Origin: Pseudomonas cedrina subsp. cedrina
GTDB lineage: Bacteria; Pseudomonadota; Gammaproteobacteria; Pseudomonadales; Pseudomonadaceae
DNA: 64,000 bases
Reading direction: 5' to 3'
Assembly: GCF_001983175.1 (NCBI RefSeq)
Contig: NZ_MNPW01000003.1
Coordinates: 186,001-250,000, forward strand
In this document: positions 9,060-18,477 of the stretch, piece after piece
Numbering within the stretch: position 1 is the first letter of the stretch
Layout: every line of letters begins with the position of its first letter
Made by a program: the position numbers and the translations under genes
The notes under the pieces: generated by a model
Told to the model about the DNA's origin: nothing
The model's input: the letters and a program-made list of their open reading frames with translations, nothing else
Database searches by the model: none

Positions 9060-9355
9060 CTGTGGGAGCTGGCTTGCCTGCGATTGCCATAGGTATCTAC
9101 ACATCTTTGTAGTGAGCGGGCTTGCCCCGCGCTGGGTGGCGAAGCCGCCCCAATAAAGACACCGCCGAGTTCCAGATAGAACCGAGTCGCCTGGTTTGGG
9201 GCCGCTTCGCAGCCCAACGCGGGGCAAGCCCGCTCACTACAGAGAGATTTTTCAACCTTTGAAAGTTGTGTAGATGTCTATGCTGCGATTGCAGTGGGTC
9301 AGCTCCACATGTATTGGCTGACAGGCCGCTATCGCAGGCAAGCCAGCTCCCACAG
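9060..9355. repeat. Nested composite repeat, copy A
   Basis: The outer REP arms (TGTGGGAGCTGGCTTGCCTG from 9060 and its complement ending at 9354) enclose a complete roughly 135-bp palindromic element at 9108-9241 (TGTAGTGAGCGGGCTTG...GCCCGCTCACTACA). The linkers between outer and inner parts are themselves inverted: AGGTATCTACACA on the left and TTGTGTAGATGTCTATGC on the right. It fills the whole gap between the DUF1624 gene and metE. No coding potential is credible in it. Confidence 0.88.
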
Positions 9356-9381
9356 GAACCCGTTCCTACATTTAGATTGCG

Positions 9382-11670
9382 TCAGGCCAGTTCGGCCCGC
9401 AGTTGCCGCGCTGCCGTCACCATGTGGATCAACGCCGCTTCCGTCTCCGGCCAACCCCGTGTCTTCAACCCGCAATCCGGGTTCACCCACAACCGCTCGG
9501 CCGGTATCCGCTTGGCCGCCTTGCGCAGCAGGTTGGCCATTTCCGAGGCCTGCGGCACACGCGGCGAGTGAATATCGTAGACCCCCGGCCCGATGTCATT
9601 CGGGTAAGCGAAGGCTTCAAACGCTTCAAGCAACTCCATGTCCGAACGTGACGTCTCGATAGTGATCACGTCGGCATCCATGGCCGCGATGGACTCGATC
9701 ACATCGTTGAATTCGCTGTAGCACATGTGGGTGTGGATCTGGGTCTCATCCCGCACACCCGAGGCGCACAGGCGGAACACCTCGGTGGCCCAGTCGAGGT
9801 AGGGCTGCCACTGCGCCTGGCGCAACGGCAGGCCTTCGCGGAAGGCGGCTTCGTCGATCTGCACGATCTTGATGCCGGCGGCTTCCAGGTCCACCACTTC
9901 ATCACGAATCGCCAGGGCGAGTTGACGGGCCTGCGCTTCACGGCTCACGTCTTCGCGGGGGAACGACCACATCAGCATCGTTACGGGGCCGGTCAGCATG
10001 CCTTTCATGACTTTATCGGTGAGGCCCTGGGCGTAGCGGATCCACTCCACCGTCATGGCTTTGGGGCGGCTCAGGTCGCCGAAGATCACCGCTGGTTTCA
10101 CGCAACGCGAACCGTAACTCTGCACCCAACCGAAACGGGTGAACGCATAACCGTCCAACTGTTCGGCAAAGTACTCGACCATGTCATTGCGTTCGGCTTC
10201 GCCGTGCACCAGCACATCCAGGCCGAGGTTTTCCTGCACCTCAACGGCATGCTTGATCTCGCTGTGCATGGCTTCGACGTATTCGGCTTCGCTCAACTTG
10301 CCCGCTTTGTAGGACTGACGCGCCAGGCGGATCGTGGCGGTCTGCGGGAACGAACCGATGGTAGTGGTCGGAAACAACGGCAGGTTGAGGCCGGCACGTT
10401 GCTTTGCGATGCGTTGGGCAAACGGCGACTGGCGCTGGCTGTCCTTGGCAGTGATGGCCGCGACACGGGCCTGCACCGCAGGTTTGTGGATACGCGGCGA
10501 AGCGGCACGGGCCGTTTGCACGGCGCGGCTTTGCGCCAGGGCAGCGAGTACGTTTGGCGCTTGCGGCGCGTTGACCGCTTGCGCCAGCACGGCGACTTCA
10601 GCGCACTTCTGTACGGCAAATGCCAGCCAGCCTTCGAGCTCGGCATCCAGCGCGTCTTCACGACCCAGGTCCACCGGGCTGTGCAGCAAGGAACAGGATG
10701 GCGCCACCCACAGGCGGTCGCCCAGTTTCTCATGGGCATGCTGCAAGGTCGCCAGGGCGTTTTCCAGGTCGCAACGCCACACGTTACGGCCGTTGACCAC
10801 GCCCAGGGACAGCACCTTATAGGCTGGCAGACGGTCGAGGATCGTGGGGTACTGGTCCGGCGCACGCACAAGATCGATGTGCAGGCCATCCACCGGCAGG
10901 TTGGCGGCCAGGCCCAGGTTCTCTTCCAGGCCGCCGAAATAGGTAGCCAGCAGCTTTTTCAGCGGGTCGCGCTGGATCTGGTTGTAGGCACGCTCAAAGG
11001 CGTTTTTCCAGTCTTGAGGCAGGTCCAGTACCAGGATGGGCTCGTCGATCTGCACCCACTCCACGCCCAGTTCCGCCAGGCGCTGGAAGATCTGGCCGTA
11101 CAGCGGCAACAAGCGGTCAAGCAGGTCGAGCTTGTCGAAGTCGCCGCCCTTGGCCTTGCCCAGCCACAGGTAAGTCAGCGGGCCGATCACCACGGGCTTG
11201 ACCGCGTGGCCCAGGTCACGGGCTTCCTGCACTTCTTCGAACAACTGATCCCAACCCAGGTGGAAGTGCTGGTCGGCGCGAAATTCAGGGACCAGGTAGT
11301 GGTAGTTGGTGTCGAACCACTTGGTCATTTCCTGGGCATGGGCACCGCCGCAGCCACCGTCGCTGACGCCACGGGCCATGCCGAACAGCGTGTGCAGGGT
11401 GGCCTTGCCATCGGCGGGACGGAAACGCTCCGGGATAACGCCGAACATTAATGAGTGGGTCAGCACCTGGTCGTACCAGGCAAAATCGCCGGCCGGCAGC
11501 AGCTCGATGCCAGCCTGTTTCTGCAGGTCCCAATGGGTCTTGCGCAATTCACGGCCAACGGCGCGCAGGCCGGCTTCGTCGAGCTCGCCCTTCCAGAACG
11601 CTTCCTGCGCCTTTTTCAGTTCACGATCGCGTCCGATGCGCGGGAATCCGAGGGAATGAGCGACTGCCAT
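9382..11670 (-). CDS. metE: Cobalamin-independent methionine synthase
   Basis: 762 aa, the usual MetE length. It transfers the methyl group of 5-methyltetrahydropteroyl-polyglutamate to homocysteine, the last step of methionine synthesis, in the cytoplasm. The N-terminal domain starts [21 protein letters not shown]; the catalytic half begins near 430 ([13 protein letters not shown]). Zinc ligands are visible as THMCYSEF (His and Cys), [12 protein letters not shown] (Glu) and [12 protein letters not shown] (Cys). It is monocistronic here. No metR gene lies beside it, but a MetR-like palindrome is present 55 bases upstream. There is no room for a cobalamin riboswitch. Confidence 0.97.
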   Translation of the reverse strand: MAVAHSLGFPRIGRDRELKKAQEAFWKGELDEAGLRAVGRELRKTHWDLQKQAGIELLPAGDFAWYDQVLTHSLMFGVIPERFRPADGKATLHTLFGMARGVSDGGCGGAHAQEMTKWFDTNYHYLVPEFRADQHFHLGWDQLFEEVQEARDLGHAVKPVVIGPLTYLWLGKAKGGDFDKLDLLDRLLPLYGQIFQRLAELGVEWVQIDEPILVLDLPQDWKNAFERAYNQIQRDPLKKLLATYFGGLEENLGLAANLPVDGLHIDLVRAPDQYPTILDRLPAYKVLSLGVVNGRNVWRCDLENALATLQHAHEKLGDRLWVAPSCSLLHSPVDLGREDALDAELEGWLAFAVQKCAEVAVLAQAVNAPQAPNVLAALAQSRAVQTARAASPRIHKPAVQARVAAITAKDSQRQSPFAQRIAKQRAGLNLPLFPTTTIGSFPQTATIRLARQSYKAGKLSEAEYVEAMHSEIKHAVEVQENLGLDVLVHGEAERNDMVEYFAEQLDGYAFTRFGWVQSYGSRCVKPAVIFGDLSRPKAMTVEWIRYAQGLTDKVMKGMLTGPVTMLMWSFPREDVSREAQARQLALAIRDEVVDLEAAGIKIVQIDEAAFREGLPLRQAQWQPYLDWATEVFRLCASGVRDETQIHTHMCYSEFNDVIESIAAMDADVITIETSRSDMELLEAFEAFAYPNDIGPGVYDIHSPRVPQASEMANLLRKAAKRIPAERLWVNPDCGLKTRGWPETEAALIHMVTAARQLRAELA

Positions 11671-11724
11671 GACTTACAACTCCAATGTTGATATGAATGG
11701 AAGGCATTGTCGGCAGACGCACTT

Positions 11725-11741
11725 AATGAGACAAACTCATT
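11725..11741. promoter_or_regulatory. Candidate MetR operator upstream of metE
   Basis: AATGAGACAAACTCATT is a perfect 6-5-6 inverted repeat. Its core TGAG-N5-CTCA has the geometry of the MetR consensus TGAA-N5-TTCA with one symmetric base change. It lies 55 bases before the metE ATG, where an activator would be expected. Regulation by MetR is inferred. Confidence 0.5.
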
Positions 11742-11779
11742 CTATTCCAGATGATCACAAGATCCATTCATGTTGAATG

Positions 11780-11915
11780 TTGTAGTGAGCGGGCTTGCCC
11801 CGCGCTGGGCTGCGGAGCGGCCCCAAACCACGCGACCTGGTTCTATCTGGAGCACTGCGGTGTCTTTATTGGGGCGGCTTCGCCACCCAGCGCGGGGCAA
11901 GCCCGCTCACTACAA
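11780..11915. repeat. Solitary palindromic element (135 bp), copy 1
   Basis: Begins TTGTAGTGAGCGGGCTTG and ends with the complementary CAAGCCCGCTCACTACAA. Internal arms CCCCGCGCTGGGCTGCGGAG and the complementary-type GCTTCGCCACCCAGCGCGGG fold back on each other, leaving a short loop around 11835-11865. It lies between metE and the acetyltransferase gene. It is open in one + frame (a stop-free run into the GNAT gene), but this is a property of the repeat. Confidence 0.87.
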
Positions 11916-11953
11916 GTATCGGGTCAGCAGGTACAGACGGGAGAATTCCAATA

Positions 11954-12424
11954 ATGGATGCAACGACTTGCGCAGACTTCTCGATACATAAACTGAGCGA
12001 TCTGCCGGAACAGATCCGCGAATTGGAAGCGCAGGCCGTCGCCGAAGGGTTCAGGTTCGTCACGCGGCTGATCAAGGAATGGGAAGAGCGCTCCAATCAG
12101 TTTGATCAACCGGGTGAATGTCTGCTTGGTGTTTATTGTCGAGGGCAATTGATTGCAATCGGAGGGGTTTCCCGCGACCCCAACATGGGCCCGGCAGTCG
12201 GTCGGCTGAGGCGGATTTATGTTGCCCCGCCAATAAGGGGGCGTAAGGTCGGCAAGGCTCTGGTGCAAGCGCTCCTGGAATACGCCGCGCCGAGCTTTCA
12301 AGTTGTGCGATTGTCCACCGACACACCTGGGGCGGCAGCGTTTTACCGGTGCTGCGGTTTCATCCAGGTGAGCGAGGGTAATGCGACCCATGCAAAGTCA
12401 CTGACGCCTTCAAATAAGAAGTGA
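11954..12424 (+). CDS. GNAT-family N-acetyltransferase
   Basis: 156 aa from MDATTCADFSIHKL. The GNAT fold is shown by VGRLRRIYVAPPIRGRKVGK (acetyl-CoA pyrophosphate loop, R-x-x-G-x-G/K type, about residue 85-105) and STDTPGAAAFYRCCGFIQV (C-terminal motif B). The reading frame stays open 53 codons upstream, but that extension lies inside the palindromic repeat; the ATG at 11954 follows GGGAG and gives normal GNAT length. The acceptor substrate is unknown. The gene appears monocistronic. Confidence 0.85.
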   Translation: MDATTCADFSIHKLSDLPEQIRELEAQAVAEGFRFVTRLIKEWEERSNQFDQPGECLLGVYCRGQLIAIGGVSRDPNMGPAVGRLRRIYVAPPIRGRKVGKALVQALLEYAAPSFQVVRLSTDTPGAAAFYRCCGFIQVSEGNATHAKSLTPSNKK

Positions 12425-12493
12425 ATAAAGGAAAGGATGCAGGTGATAAACGACGACGGGCCAGCCTGCATACTGGGGTACCGCAGCGATTAA

Positions 12494-12521
12494 GCGGACC
12501 TCTGACAAGACTGAGGTCCGC
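12494..12521 (-). terminator. Hairpin after the OprD porin gene
   Basis: A 9-bp perfect stem (GCGGACCTC/GAGGTCCGC) with a 10-base loop, 14 bases beyond the porin stop codon. On the minus strand it is followed by TTAAT, a poor U-tract, so it may act as a terminator or only as a 3' stabilising hairpin. It also separates the porin from the convergent acetyltransferase gene. Confidence 0.5.
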
Positions 12522-12534
12522 CCCCATCAACGCC

Positions 12535-13854
12535 CTACATCAACGGAATCGAATAACTCACAAACACCCGGTTCTGATCCTGATCCCGCGCCACTTCACT
12601 GCGCGACATCCCGTTTCGCCAGCCAAACCCGACGTTCTTGAACGTGCCGCTCTGCACCACGTAGTCCAGGGAGATGTCCCGCTCCCATTCGCTGGCATCG
12701 TTGCCGCTGGCGGTGAGGATATGCTCGCCCTTGAGGTACATCACCGAGGCCTTCAAGCCCGGTACGCCCAACGACGCGAAGTCGTAGGCGTACTGGGCGA
12801 ATGCGGTGCGCTCGCCCGCCTGGATGAAGGTCTGCACGGTGCGGTCGGTGTAGAGGTACAGGCTGGCACCGCCCTCGCCCTTGTTGGCCAGGCCACCCTG
12901 GTTGAGTTGGGCGAAGTTGCTGTCGTCGGAAACTTGCTGGTAGCCGGCGGTAATCGCGTGTGGGCCCAGGGAGTAGATGAACGCGGCGCTCCAGGTATTG
13001 TTGTCGATTTCACCGTTGCCGTTCTTGGTAAAACCACCGAGTTTGTAGCCTTCGGCACGGCCTGCGACCGTGCTGTTCTTGCCGTCGGATGTGGTCTTGA
13101 AGTAGCGCAGGTCAGTCTTCAGCGAGCCGTATTCGCCCAGCGGCAACACGTGGATCAACCCCGCGAAGTGCTGTTGGTAATAGTCTTCGAGGTTGGCGTA
13201 GTAGTACTGGACCATCAGGTCCTTGGTCAGTTGATAGTCGGCACCGGCGTAGGTGAATTTATTGCTTTCGCGGGTGCCGCCCGCCGCGGCCAGGCCGCTG
13301 CGATCACTGGAGCCGCGGCCGGTGGTGTGTTGCAGCTGGCCGCCGGTCAGGGTCAGGTTATCGATGTCTTTGCTGGTGACCTGCCCGCCTTCGAACGACT
13401 GCGGCAACAGGCGGCCGTCGTTGCTCACCAGGATCGGCAGGTTCGGGCGCAGATAACCGTAGCGCGCCTCGGTCTTGGCGAAACGGGCCTTGGCGGTAGC
13501 GCCGCCACGGGTCCAGTTGTCGGTGGCCTTGCCGTCGTCGTTGGGGATCATGGAACTGCCCACATGGCGGCCGGCGCCGCTGTCGAGGGTCAAGCCGAAC
13601 ATGCCGATGGCGTCGAGGCCAAAGCCCACAGTGCCGTCGGTGAATCCCGACTGGTAGTTGAGGATAAAGGCCTGGCCCCACTCTTCGGTTTTCGACGGTG
13701 CGGCCGCGCCGTCACGGTTGTCGTTGTTGAAATAGAAGTTACGCAGGCTCAAGTTGGCCTTGCTGTCGCTCAGGAAATCAGCCGAGGCCAAGGGGCTCAG
13801 GGCAATGCCCAGGCCGCCGGTCAACAGGCTCAATACATTCAATGTGGCTTTCAT
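12535..13854 (-). CDS. OprD-family outer-membrane porin
   Basis: 439 aa from MKATLNVLSLLTGG, the start giving a standard Sec signal peptide (cleaved near ASADF, about residue 26) and preceded by GGAG; an upstream ATG at 13923 would add 23 non-signal residues. The mature protein begins FLSDSKANLSLRNFYFNND and contains AWGQ/EEWGQAFILNYQSGFTDGTVGFGLDA, typical of OprD substrate-specific 18-stranded porins. It ends with SRSEVARDQDQNRVFVSYSI. OprD paralogues take up amino acids, small peptides or aromatic acids; the substrate is not evident. No transporter gene adjoins it. Confidence 0.92.
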   Translation of the reverse strand: MKATLNVLSLLTGGLGIALSPLASADFLSDSKANLSLRNFYFNNDNRDGAAAPSKTEEWGQAFILNYQSGFTDGTVGFGLDAIGMFGLTLDSGAGRHVGSSMIPNDDGKATDNWTRGGATAKARFAKTEARYGYLRPNLPILVSNDGRLLPQSFEGGQVTSKDIDNLTLTGGQLQHTTGRGSSDRSGLAAAGGTRESNKFTYAGADYQLTKDLMVQYYYANLEDYYQQHFAGLIHVLPLGEYGSLKTDLRYFKTTSDGKNSTVAGRAEGYKLGGFTKNGNGEIDNNTWSAAFIYSLGPHAITAGYQQVSDDSNFAQLNQGGLANKGEGGASLYLYTDRTVQTFIQAGERTAFAQYAYDFASLGVPGLKASVMYLKGEHILTASGNDASEWERDISLDYVVQSGTFKNVGFGWRNGMSRSEVARDQDQNRVFVSYSIPLM

Positions 13855-13991
13855 CAGGACGAACTCCGGCGCGGAATCCAGGTTCCGGGCGCAAAAAGTG
13901 GGCAACAGGAAGCACACGGCCAAACTCGGGTTGGCCGGTGCATTAACGAACGTTTAACGCCTTAGTTGAGCGAGTGAACCTCCGCAAACCT

Positions 13992-14825
13992 TCAGTCAAT
14001 CAATCCCTGAGCGTCATAAAACGGATACGGCCCCGGGTACTCCCCGAACACGCCGTTGTGGCTGATCAAACCTTGTTGCGCTTCCCAGCGATGCAACAAA
14101 TAGCCCGCCGGCTCCAGGTTGAAATGCGCGGGCGCCGCGTCTTGCAAATCCAGCACGATCTGGTGGGACGTGCCGGGGCAGACACAACTGAGGCTGCCGC
14201 CGAAACGGCGCTGCATTGGCCGGTGCAAATGCCCGCACAACAGGCGCTCCACTTGCGGATGGCGTGCCACCACCCGCTCCAGGCCGGCGGCGTTGATGAA
14301 GGGTTCGCGGTCCATATGGCCGATGCCGCTGATGAACGGCGGGTGATGCAGGATCAGCAAAGTCGGTGCCTGCGGGCGCAGCGCCAGTTGCTCATCGAGC
14401 CACTGCAATTGGCTGTCCAGCAACTGCCCGCCATGGCCGCCGGGGATGGTGGAGTCGAGGCCGATCAGGCGCAGCGGATGGGTGTCTACCACCCAGTCCA
14501 ACGGGCCCTCTGCCGATAACGGCAAGTAGGCATGATCGCGGAACGCATCCAGCAATGGTCCGCGCGTGTCGTGGTTGCCGGGCACCAGGTAGCACGGCAT
14601 CTGCAGCCGGGCCAATTCAGGGTGCAGCACGGCGTATTCATCGGCACGGCCGAAGTCCACGAGGTCGCCGCTGATCACCACGATGTCAGGCCGTGGGTGG
14701 CTGGCGTTCAGATGGTCGACGGCGCGGCGCAGCGCGCCCAGGGTGTCCACCACGCCATAAGTGAGGCGCTGGCCGGCTTTGAGGTGCAGGTCGCTGATCT
14801 GTGCGACGAGAAACGGACGATTCAC
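13992..14825 (-). CDS. GpdQ-like metallophosphodiesterase
   Basis: 277 aa, class III cyclic-nucleotide/glycerophosphodiesterase family (CpdA/GpdQ). Dinuclear metal motifs are complete: AQISDLHL (D, H), VISGDLVDFGR (GD), VPGNHDTRG (GNHD), LILHHPPF and LLCGHLHRP (GHxH). The spacing and GDLVDFGRADEY segment resemble GpdQ glycerophosphodiesterases. It is the last gene of a LacI-ABC operon, 9 bases after the ATPase, implying that the importer brings in a phosphodiester or phosphonate-like compound that it hydrolyses. cAMP hydrolysis is the alternative. There is no signal peptide, so it is cytoplasmic. Confidence 0.83.
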   Translation of the reverse strand: MNRPFLVAQISDLHLKAGQRLTYGVVDTLGALRRAVDHLNASHPRPDIVVISGDLVDFGRADEYAVLHPELARLQMPCYLVPGNHDTRGPLLDAFRDHAYLPLSAEGPLDWVVDTHPLRLIGLDSTIPGGHGGQLLDSQLQWLDEQLALRPQAPTLLILHHPPFISGIGHMDREPFINAAGLERVVARHPQVERLLCGHLHRPMQRRFGGSLSCVCPGTSHQIVLDLQDAAPAHFNLEPAGYLLHRWEAQQGLISHNGVFGEYPGPYPFYDAQGLID

Positions 14826-14834
14826 AGTGGATTC

Positions 14835-15866
14835 TCACGCATTCAGGGTGAACAACATGTGCGGCGCAATCGCCAGAGCGATCGGCGCGCCGACGGCGTA
14901 CAGCTGGTTGTCGCTGCTGTCGACCAGCAACGGTTGCGGGCCGCCCACGTCCACCAGCAAACGGCTTTGCGCGCCCTGGAAGAACTGCGCCAGCAGACGC
15001 CCGTGCAAGTGCCCTTCGCTCTCCATCACGCGCAGATGTTCGGGCCGGCAATACAGGGTGTCGGGCTGGTCGGTGCCATGCCACGGCAGTTCGCCGCCGC
15101 AGACTTTCAAGCCCTTGGGCGACGACCCGCTCACCACGAAGGCGTTGAGGTTGCCGACAAAGCCTGCGACGAAGGCGTTGGCCGGTTTCTGGTAGATATC
15201 CCGTGGGCTGGCCAGTTGCGCGATCCGCCCGTGTTCCATCACCAGGATGCGGTCGCCCAGGGCCATGGCTTCGCCCTGGTCGTGGGTGACGAACACCGAG
15301 GTGATGCCCAGGCCGCGCAACAGTTCGCTCAGCTCACTGCGCAGGCGTTCGCGCAGTTGCGCGTCGAGGGCCGCCAGGGGTTCGTCCAGCAGCAGCACTT
15401 TCGGGCGTGGCGCCAGGGCGCGGGCCAGGGCGACACGCTGGCGCTGGCCGCCGGAGAGCTCATGGATGCTGCGCTTGCCATGCTGCTGCAAGCCCACCAA
15501 CTCCAGCAGCTCTTCGCAGCGCTTGTTGCGTTCCCGCGGCGCCATACCGCGAACCTTCAAGCCGTAGACAATGTTGCCGGCCACATCCAGGTTGGGAAAC
15601 AGCGCGTAGTTCTGGAACACCATGCCCACATCGCGACGCTCGATGGGCAGGCGAGTCACGTCCTGATCACCGAAAAACACTTGGCCCAGATCCGGGCGTT
15701 CCAGGCCGGCGATCAGGCGCAAGGTGGTGGTTTTACCGCAGCCGGACGGGCCGAGGATCGCCAGGGTTTCGCCGCCTTCGACGGTCAAATTCAAGTCATG
15801 CACGGCCACGGTGCCGTCGGCGAACGCCTTGCGGCAGCCTTGCAGGCGGATAGTGATAGCGGTCAT
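14835..15866 (-). CDS. ABC importer ATPase (PotA/FbpC/PhnT type)
   Basis: 343 aa. The nucleotide-binding domain shows Walker A LGPSGCGKTT (about 39-48), Q-loop VFQNYALFP, signature ELSGGQRQR, Walker B LLLDEPLAALD and switch His FVTHDQGEA. A C-terminal TOBE-like domain (about 240-343, LYCRPEHLRVME) places it in the CUT1/MOI group with polyamine, iron and 2-aminoethylphosphonate importers. Its ATG overlaps the permease stop (15863-15866). Confidence 0.92.
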   Translation of the reverse strand: MTAITIRLQGCRKAFADGTVAVHDLNLTVEGGETLAILGPSGCGKTTTLRLIAGLERPDLGQVFFGDQDVTRLPIERRDVGMVFQNYALFPNLDVAGNIVYGLKVRGMAPRERNKRCEELLELVGLQQHGKRSIHELSGGQRQRVALARALAPRPKVLLLDEPLAALDAQLRERLRSELSELLRGLGITSVFVTHDQGEAMALGDRILVMEHGRIAQLASPRDIYQKPANAFVAGFVGNLNAFVVSGSSPKGLKVCGGELPWHGTDQPDTLYCRPEHLRVMESEGHLHGRLLAQFFQGAQSRLLVDVGGPQPLLVDSSDNQLYAVGAPIALAIAPHMLFTLNA

Positions 15867-16657
15867 CGACGCTCTCCACGGGACAAACGGGCACTGATGG
15901 CCTGCAACGCGATCAACAGCGGCACGATCATCAGCAAGAAGATAAGGGTGTAGGCGCTGGCGATCTCCAACCGCGCCGAGGCGTAGCTGTCGGCCAGGCC
16001 CACCGGCAGGGTCTTGGTCATCGGCGTGTGGAGCATCCAGGTCAGGTTGAATTCACCCAGGCTCAGGGTAACCACCATCAACACGCCGGCCAGGATGCCC
16101 GCGCGGCAGTTAGGCACCACCACGCTGAAAAAGCGTTTGACGGGACCCGCGCCCAGGCTTGCCGCCGCCTCCTCCAGCACCGGCAGTTGCTGGCGCTGCA
16201 TCACCGCCATCACCGGGCGCACCAGGAACGGCAAGGTGAACAGCACATGGCCAACCAGGATGAACAACCAACTGCTGCGAAAACTGCCGAACTGGCCGTA
16301 CGTCAGCAGCAACGCCAACGCACTGGCCAGGCCCGGCATCGCCACCGGCAGCACCATCAACTCTTCGAAGGCGCGGCTGAAGCGGTTGTTCATGCGCACC
16401 AGGGCATAGGCCGCCGGTACGCCGATCACGCAGACGCACACCGCACAAGCCAGGGCCAGTTGCAGCGACAGCCACACGGTGGGCGAGTAGGCCTGCCACA
16501 CCTGGATCAGCCAGTCGAAGGTCAAGCCGCTGGAAACGCCGACAAAGAAGTTGCGCGTCAGCCCGGCCAGCAGCGACAGCAGCACCGGCACCAACATGAA
16601 GGCGCACACCAGCAGGGTAAACAGCAGTTGCGGCACAAACAGCGATGAGCGCTTCAC
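15863..16657 (-). CDS. ABC importer permease (second)
   Basis: 264 aa from a GTG start (VKRSSLFVPQLLF) that overlaps the stop of the preceding permease (GTGA, 16654-16657); a longer open frame upstream is not membrane-like and lies within the previous gene. Six membrane helices are predicted, with the coupling motif EEAAASLGAGPVKRFFSVV (EAA loop, about residue 160-180). Member of the BPD_transp_1 family. It pairs with the upstream permease to form the channel of the importer. Confidence 0.88.
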   Translation of the reverse strand: MKRSSLFVPQLLFTLLVCAFMLVPVLLSLLAGLTRNFFVGVSSGLTFDWLIQVWQAYSPTVWLSLQLALACAVCVCVIGVPAAYALVRMNNRFSRAFEELMVLPVAMPGLASALALLLTYGQFGSFRSSWLFILVGHVLFTLPFLVRPVMAVMQRQQLPVLEEAAASLGAGPVKRFFSVVVPNCRAGILAGVLMVVTLSLGEFNLTWMLHTPMTKTLPVGLADSYASARLEIASAYTLIFLLMIVPLLIALQAISARLSRGERR

Positions 16658-17472
16658 AGCACAGTCCCCGAATTTTTCACCAGACGCCGCGTGAGCAGCA
16701 GCACCGCCCAGGTCACCGCGCCAAGCACCACCGACAGCGCAGCGGCGACGGCAAAGTTGGCGTAATTGGTGAACACGTTGTAGATCGCCACCGGCGTGAC
16801 ATTGAGCCGCGTACCCAAGGTAAACGCCGTGCCAAAGGCGCCCATGGACGTGGCAAAACAGATCGATCCGCACGACGCCAGCGCCGGCGCCAGGCCCGGC
16901 ACGATCACATCGCAGACCACGCGCCAGTGCCCTGCCCCCAGCGAATGCGCGGCCTCCTCCAGGCTGCGGTCGAGGCTTTCGCAGGCCGCCATCACCGTGA
17001 GAATCACCCGCGGAATCGAGAAGTACAGGTAGCCCACGAACAGCCCCGCCAGCGAATAGGCAAAAATCCAGCGCTCACCGGCCAATTGCAGGCCCAGCGC
17101 GGCAAACAAGCCCTGGCGCCCGGCGAGCAGGATCACCAGGAACCCCACCACCACACCGGGAAACGCCAGCGGAAACGTGAGCAATGCCACCAGCGCCGAG
17201 CGCCCGAAGAATTGCTGCCGGGCGAGGAACACGCCGCTGATGCCGCCAATCACCAGCGCGACCAGCGTCACCACCACCGCCAGGATCAGGGTTTGCCCCA
17301 GGCTGCCCAGGTACTGCGCGCTGCTGAGCACCTGCCAGTAGCCGCTGCCGGCGCTGTCGCGACTTTCGGCGCCAAGCAGCATCAGGTGCGCCAGCGGCAA
17401 CAGCCAGAATGCGAGCAGCACCGCAAATGCCGGGGCCAGCGCCCAGGCGGCGTGTCTTGCCGATGTTGCCAC
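16654..17472 (-). CDS. ABC importer permease (first)
   Basis: 272 aa, beginning MATSARHAAWALAPAFAVLLAFW. About six membrane helices are present and the EAA coupling loop is EEAAHSLGAGHWRVVCDV (about residue 170-187). Member of the BPD_transp_1 family, CUT1/MOI-like. Its start codon directly abuts the stop of the binding-protein gene, and its own stop overlaps the next permease start, so the operon is tightly coupled. Confidence 0.88.
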   Translation of the reverse strand: MATSARHAAWALAPAFAVLLAFWLLPLAHLMLLGAESRDSAGSGYWQVLSSAQYLGSLGQTLILAVVVTLVALVIGGISGVFLARQQFFGRSALVALLTFPLAFPGVVVGFLVILLAGRQGLFAALGLQLAGERWIFAYSLAGLFVGYLYFSIPRVILTVMAACESLDRSLEEAAHSLGAGHWRVVCDVIVPGLAPALASCGSICFATSMGAFGTAFTLGTRLNVTPVAIYNVFTNYANFAVAAALSVVLGAVTWAVLLLTRRLVKNSGTVL

Positions 17473-18477
17473 TTACTTGACCTCGTTCAGGTAACGGGCG
17501 GCGAAGGCTTCCTGCACAGCGGCCATTTTTTGGTAGTCCACCACACCGGCGCGGGCGTAGTCGCTGTCGGGGAGGAACTGTGCGGCCACGTCCGCCGGCA
17601 TTTTCATCGGCCGCACCGGGCGCAGGTAGGCCTTGGCCCAGAGTGCCTGGCCCTCGTCCGAGAGCACGAAGTCGAGGACCTTTTCCGCGTTGGCGCGGTG
17701 TGGCGCGTTGGCGACCAGGCTCATGACGTAGGGCACGCTGATGCTGCCTTCCTGGGGGATCACGAAGGCGACGTTGGCTTGGTCTTTGTAGCGGGCGCGG
17801 TAGGCGTTGAAGTCGTAGTCGACCAGGATCGGCAATTCACCGGACAGTACCCGTGCGTAGGCGGTCTGCTTGGGCACGATGGGGCTGTTTTTCGCAAGTT
17901 TCTGGAAGTAGTCGATGGCCGGGACGAAGTTGTCCAGGTCACCGCCCATGGCGCGGTTGATCGCCACTGCCGAGACGTAGCCGACGAAGGCGCTGGAGGG
18001 GTCGAGGTAACCGACCATGCCTTTGTACTCAGGCTTGAGCAGGTCGGCCCAGCTTTGCGGCACCGGCAAACCACCGAGCGCGTCGACGTTGACCATGATG
18101 CCCAACGTGCCGGAATGGATCGCGAACCAATGGCCGTCGGGGTCTTTCAAGCCGGCGGGGATCTGGTCCCAGGCCTTGGGTTTGTAGGTGTCGACCACGT
18201 CGGCTTTTTGCGCCTGCAGGCCGAAGGTCACGCCGTAGTAAACGACGTCGGCCACCGGTGCGGCTTTTTCCGCCACCAACTGCGCCAGGGACTGGCCAGA
18301 GTTCTTGTTGTCCAGCGGCACCTGCACGCCGGTGCTGGCGGCGATGGCCTTGAGCTGGGTGCCCCAGTCGGCCCAGTCCGGCGGGCAGTTGTAGCAAATC
18401 GCGGTGTCGGCGGCCTGGGCCAGGCTGGCCGCACCGCACAGCAGCACGGCTGCCAGGGTTTTACTGAGTGCGCGCAT
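17473..18477 (-). CDS. ABC importer periplasmic substrate-binding protein
   Basis: 334 aa from MRALSKTLAAVLLCG, whose ATG has AGGAGATCCTTG in front; an upstream ATG five codons earlier is less well placed. Signal peptide cleaved after SLAQA (about residue 23). The mature protein is a type II binding fold (SBP_bac_6/8 like; HSGTLGIMVNVDALGG, LVDYDFNAYRARY) related to iron, putrescine and 2-aminoethylphosphonate binders, and carries CYNCPPDW at its N-terminus. The genes around it suggest a phosphodiester or phosphonate ligand, but this is inference. Confidence 0.87.
   Translation of the reverse strand: MRALSKTLAAVLLCGAASLAQAADTAICYNCPPDWADWGTQLKAIAASTGVQVPLDNKNSGQSLAQLVAEKAAPVADVVYYGVTFGLQAQKADVVDTYKPKAWDQIPAGLKDPDGHWFAIHSGTLGIMVNVDALGGLPVPQSWADLLKPEYKGMVGYLDPSSAFVGYVSAVAINRAMGGDLDNFVPAIDYFQKLAKNSPIVPKQTAYARVLSGELPILVDYDFNAYRARYKDQANVAFVIPQEGSISVPYVMSLVANAPHRANAEKVLDFVLSDEGQALWAKAYLRPVRPMKMPADVAAQFLPDSDYARAGVVDYQKMAAVQEAFAARYLNEVK

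Noticed and set aside
9060..9355. Possible CRISPR-like or rRNA-like structured region
   Set aside because: The repeats are inverted REP arms with no regularly spaced direct repeats or spacers, and no cas genes lie near.
11671..11770. Cobalamin riboswitch upstream of metE
   Set aside because: Only about 100 bases separate the gene from the repeat, and no B12-box-like sequence is seen.
11795..11953. 53-codon N-terminal extension of the acetyltransferase
   Set aside because: The extension is translated repeat (MPRAGLRSGPKP...); the same peptide appears wherever the palindromic element is open in this frame, and normal GNAT length starts at 11954.
15863..16873. 336-codon version of the second permease
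   Set aside because: The first 72 codons overlap the previous permease in another frame and are not hydrophobic; the GTG at 16657 gives a proper first membrane helix and GTGA coupling.
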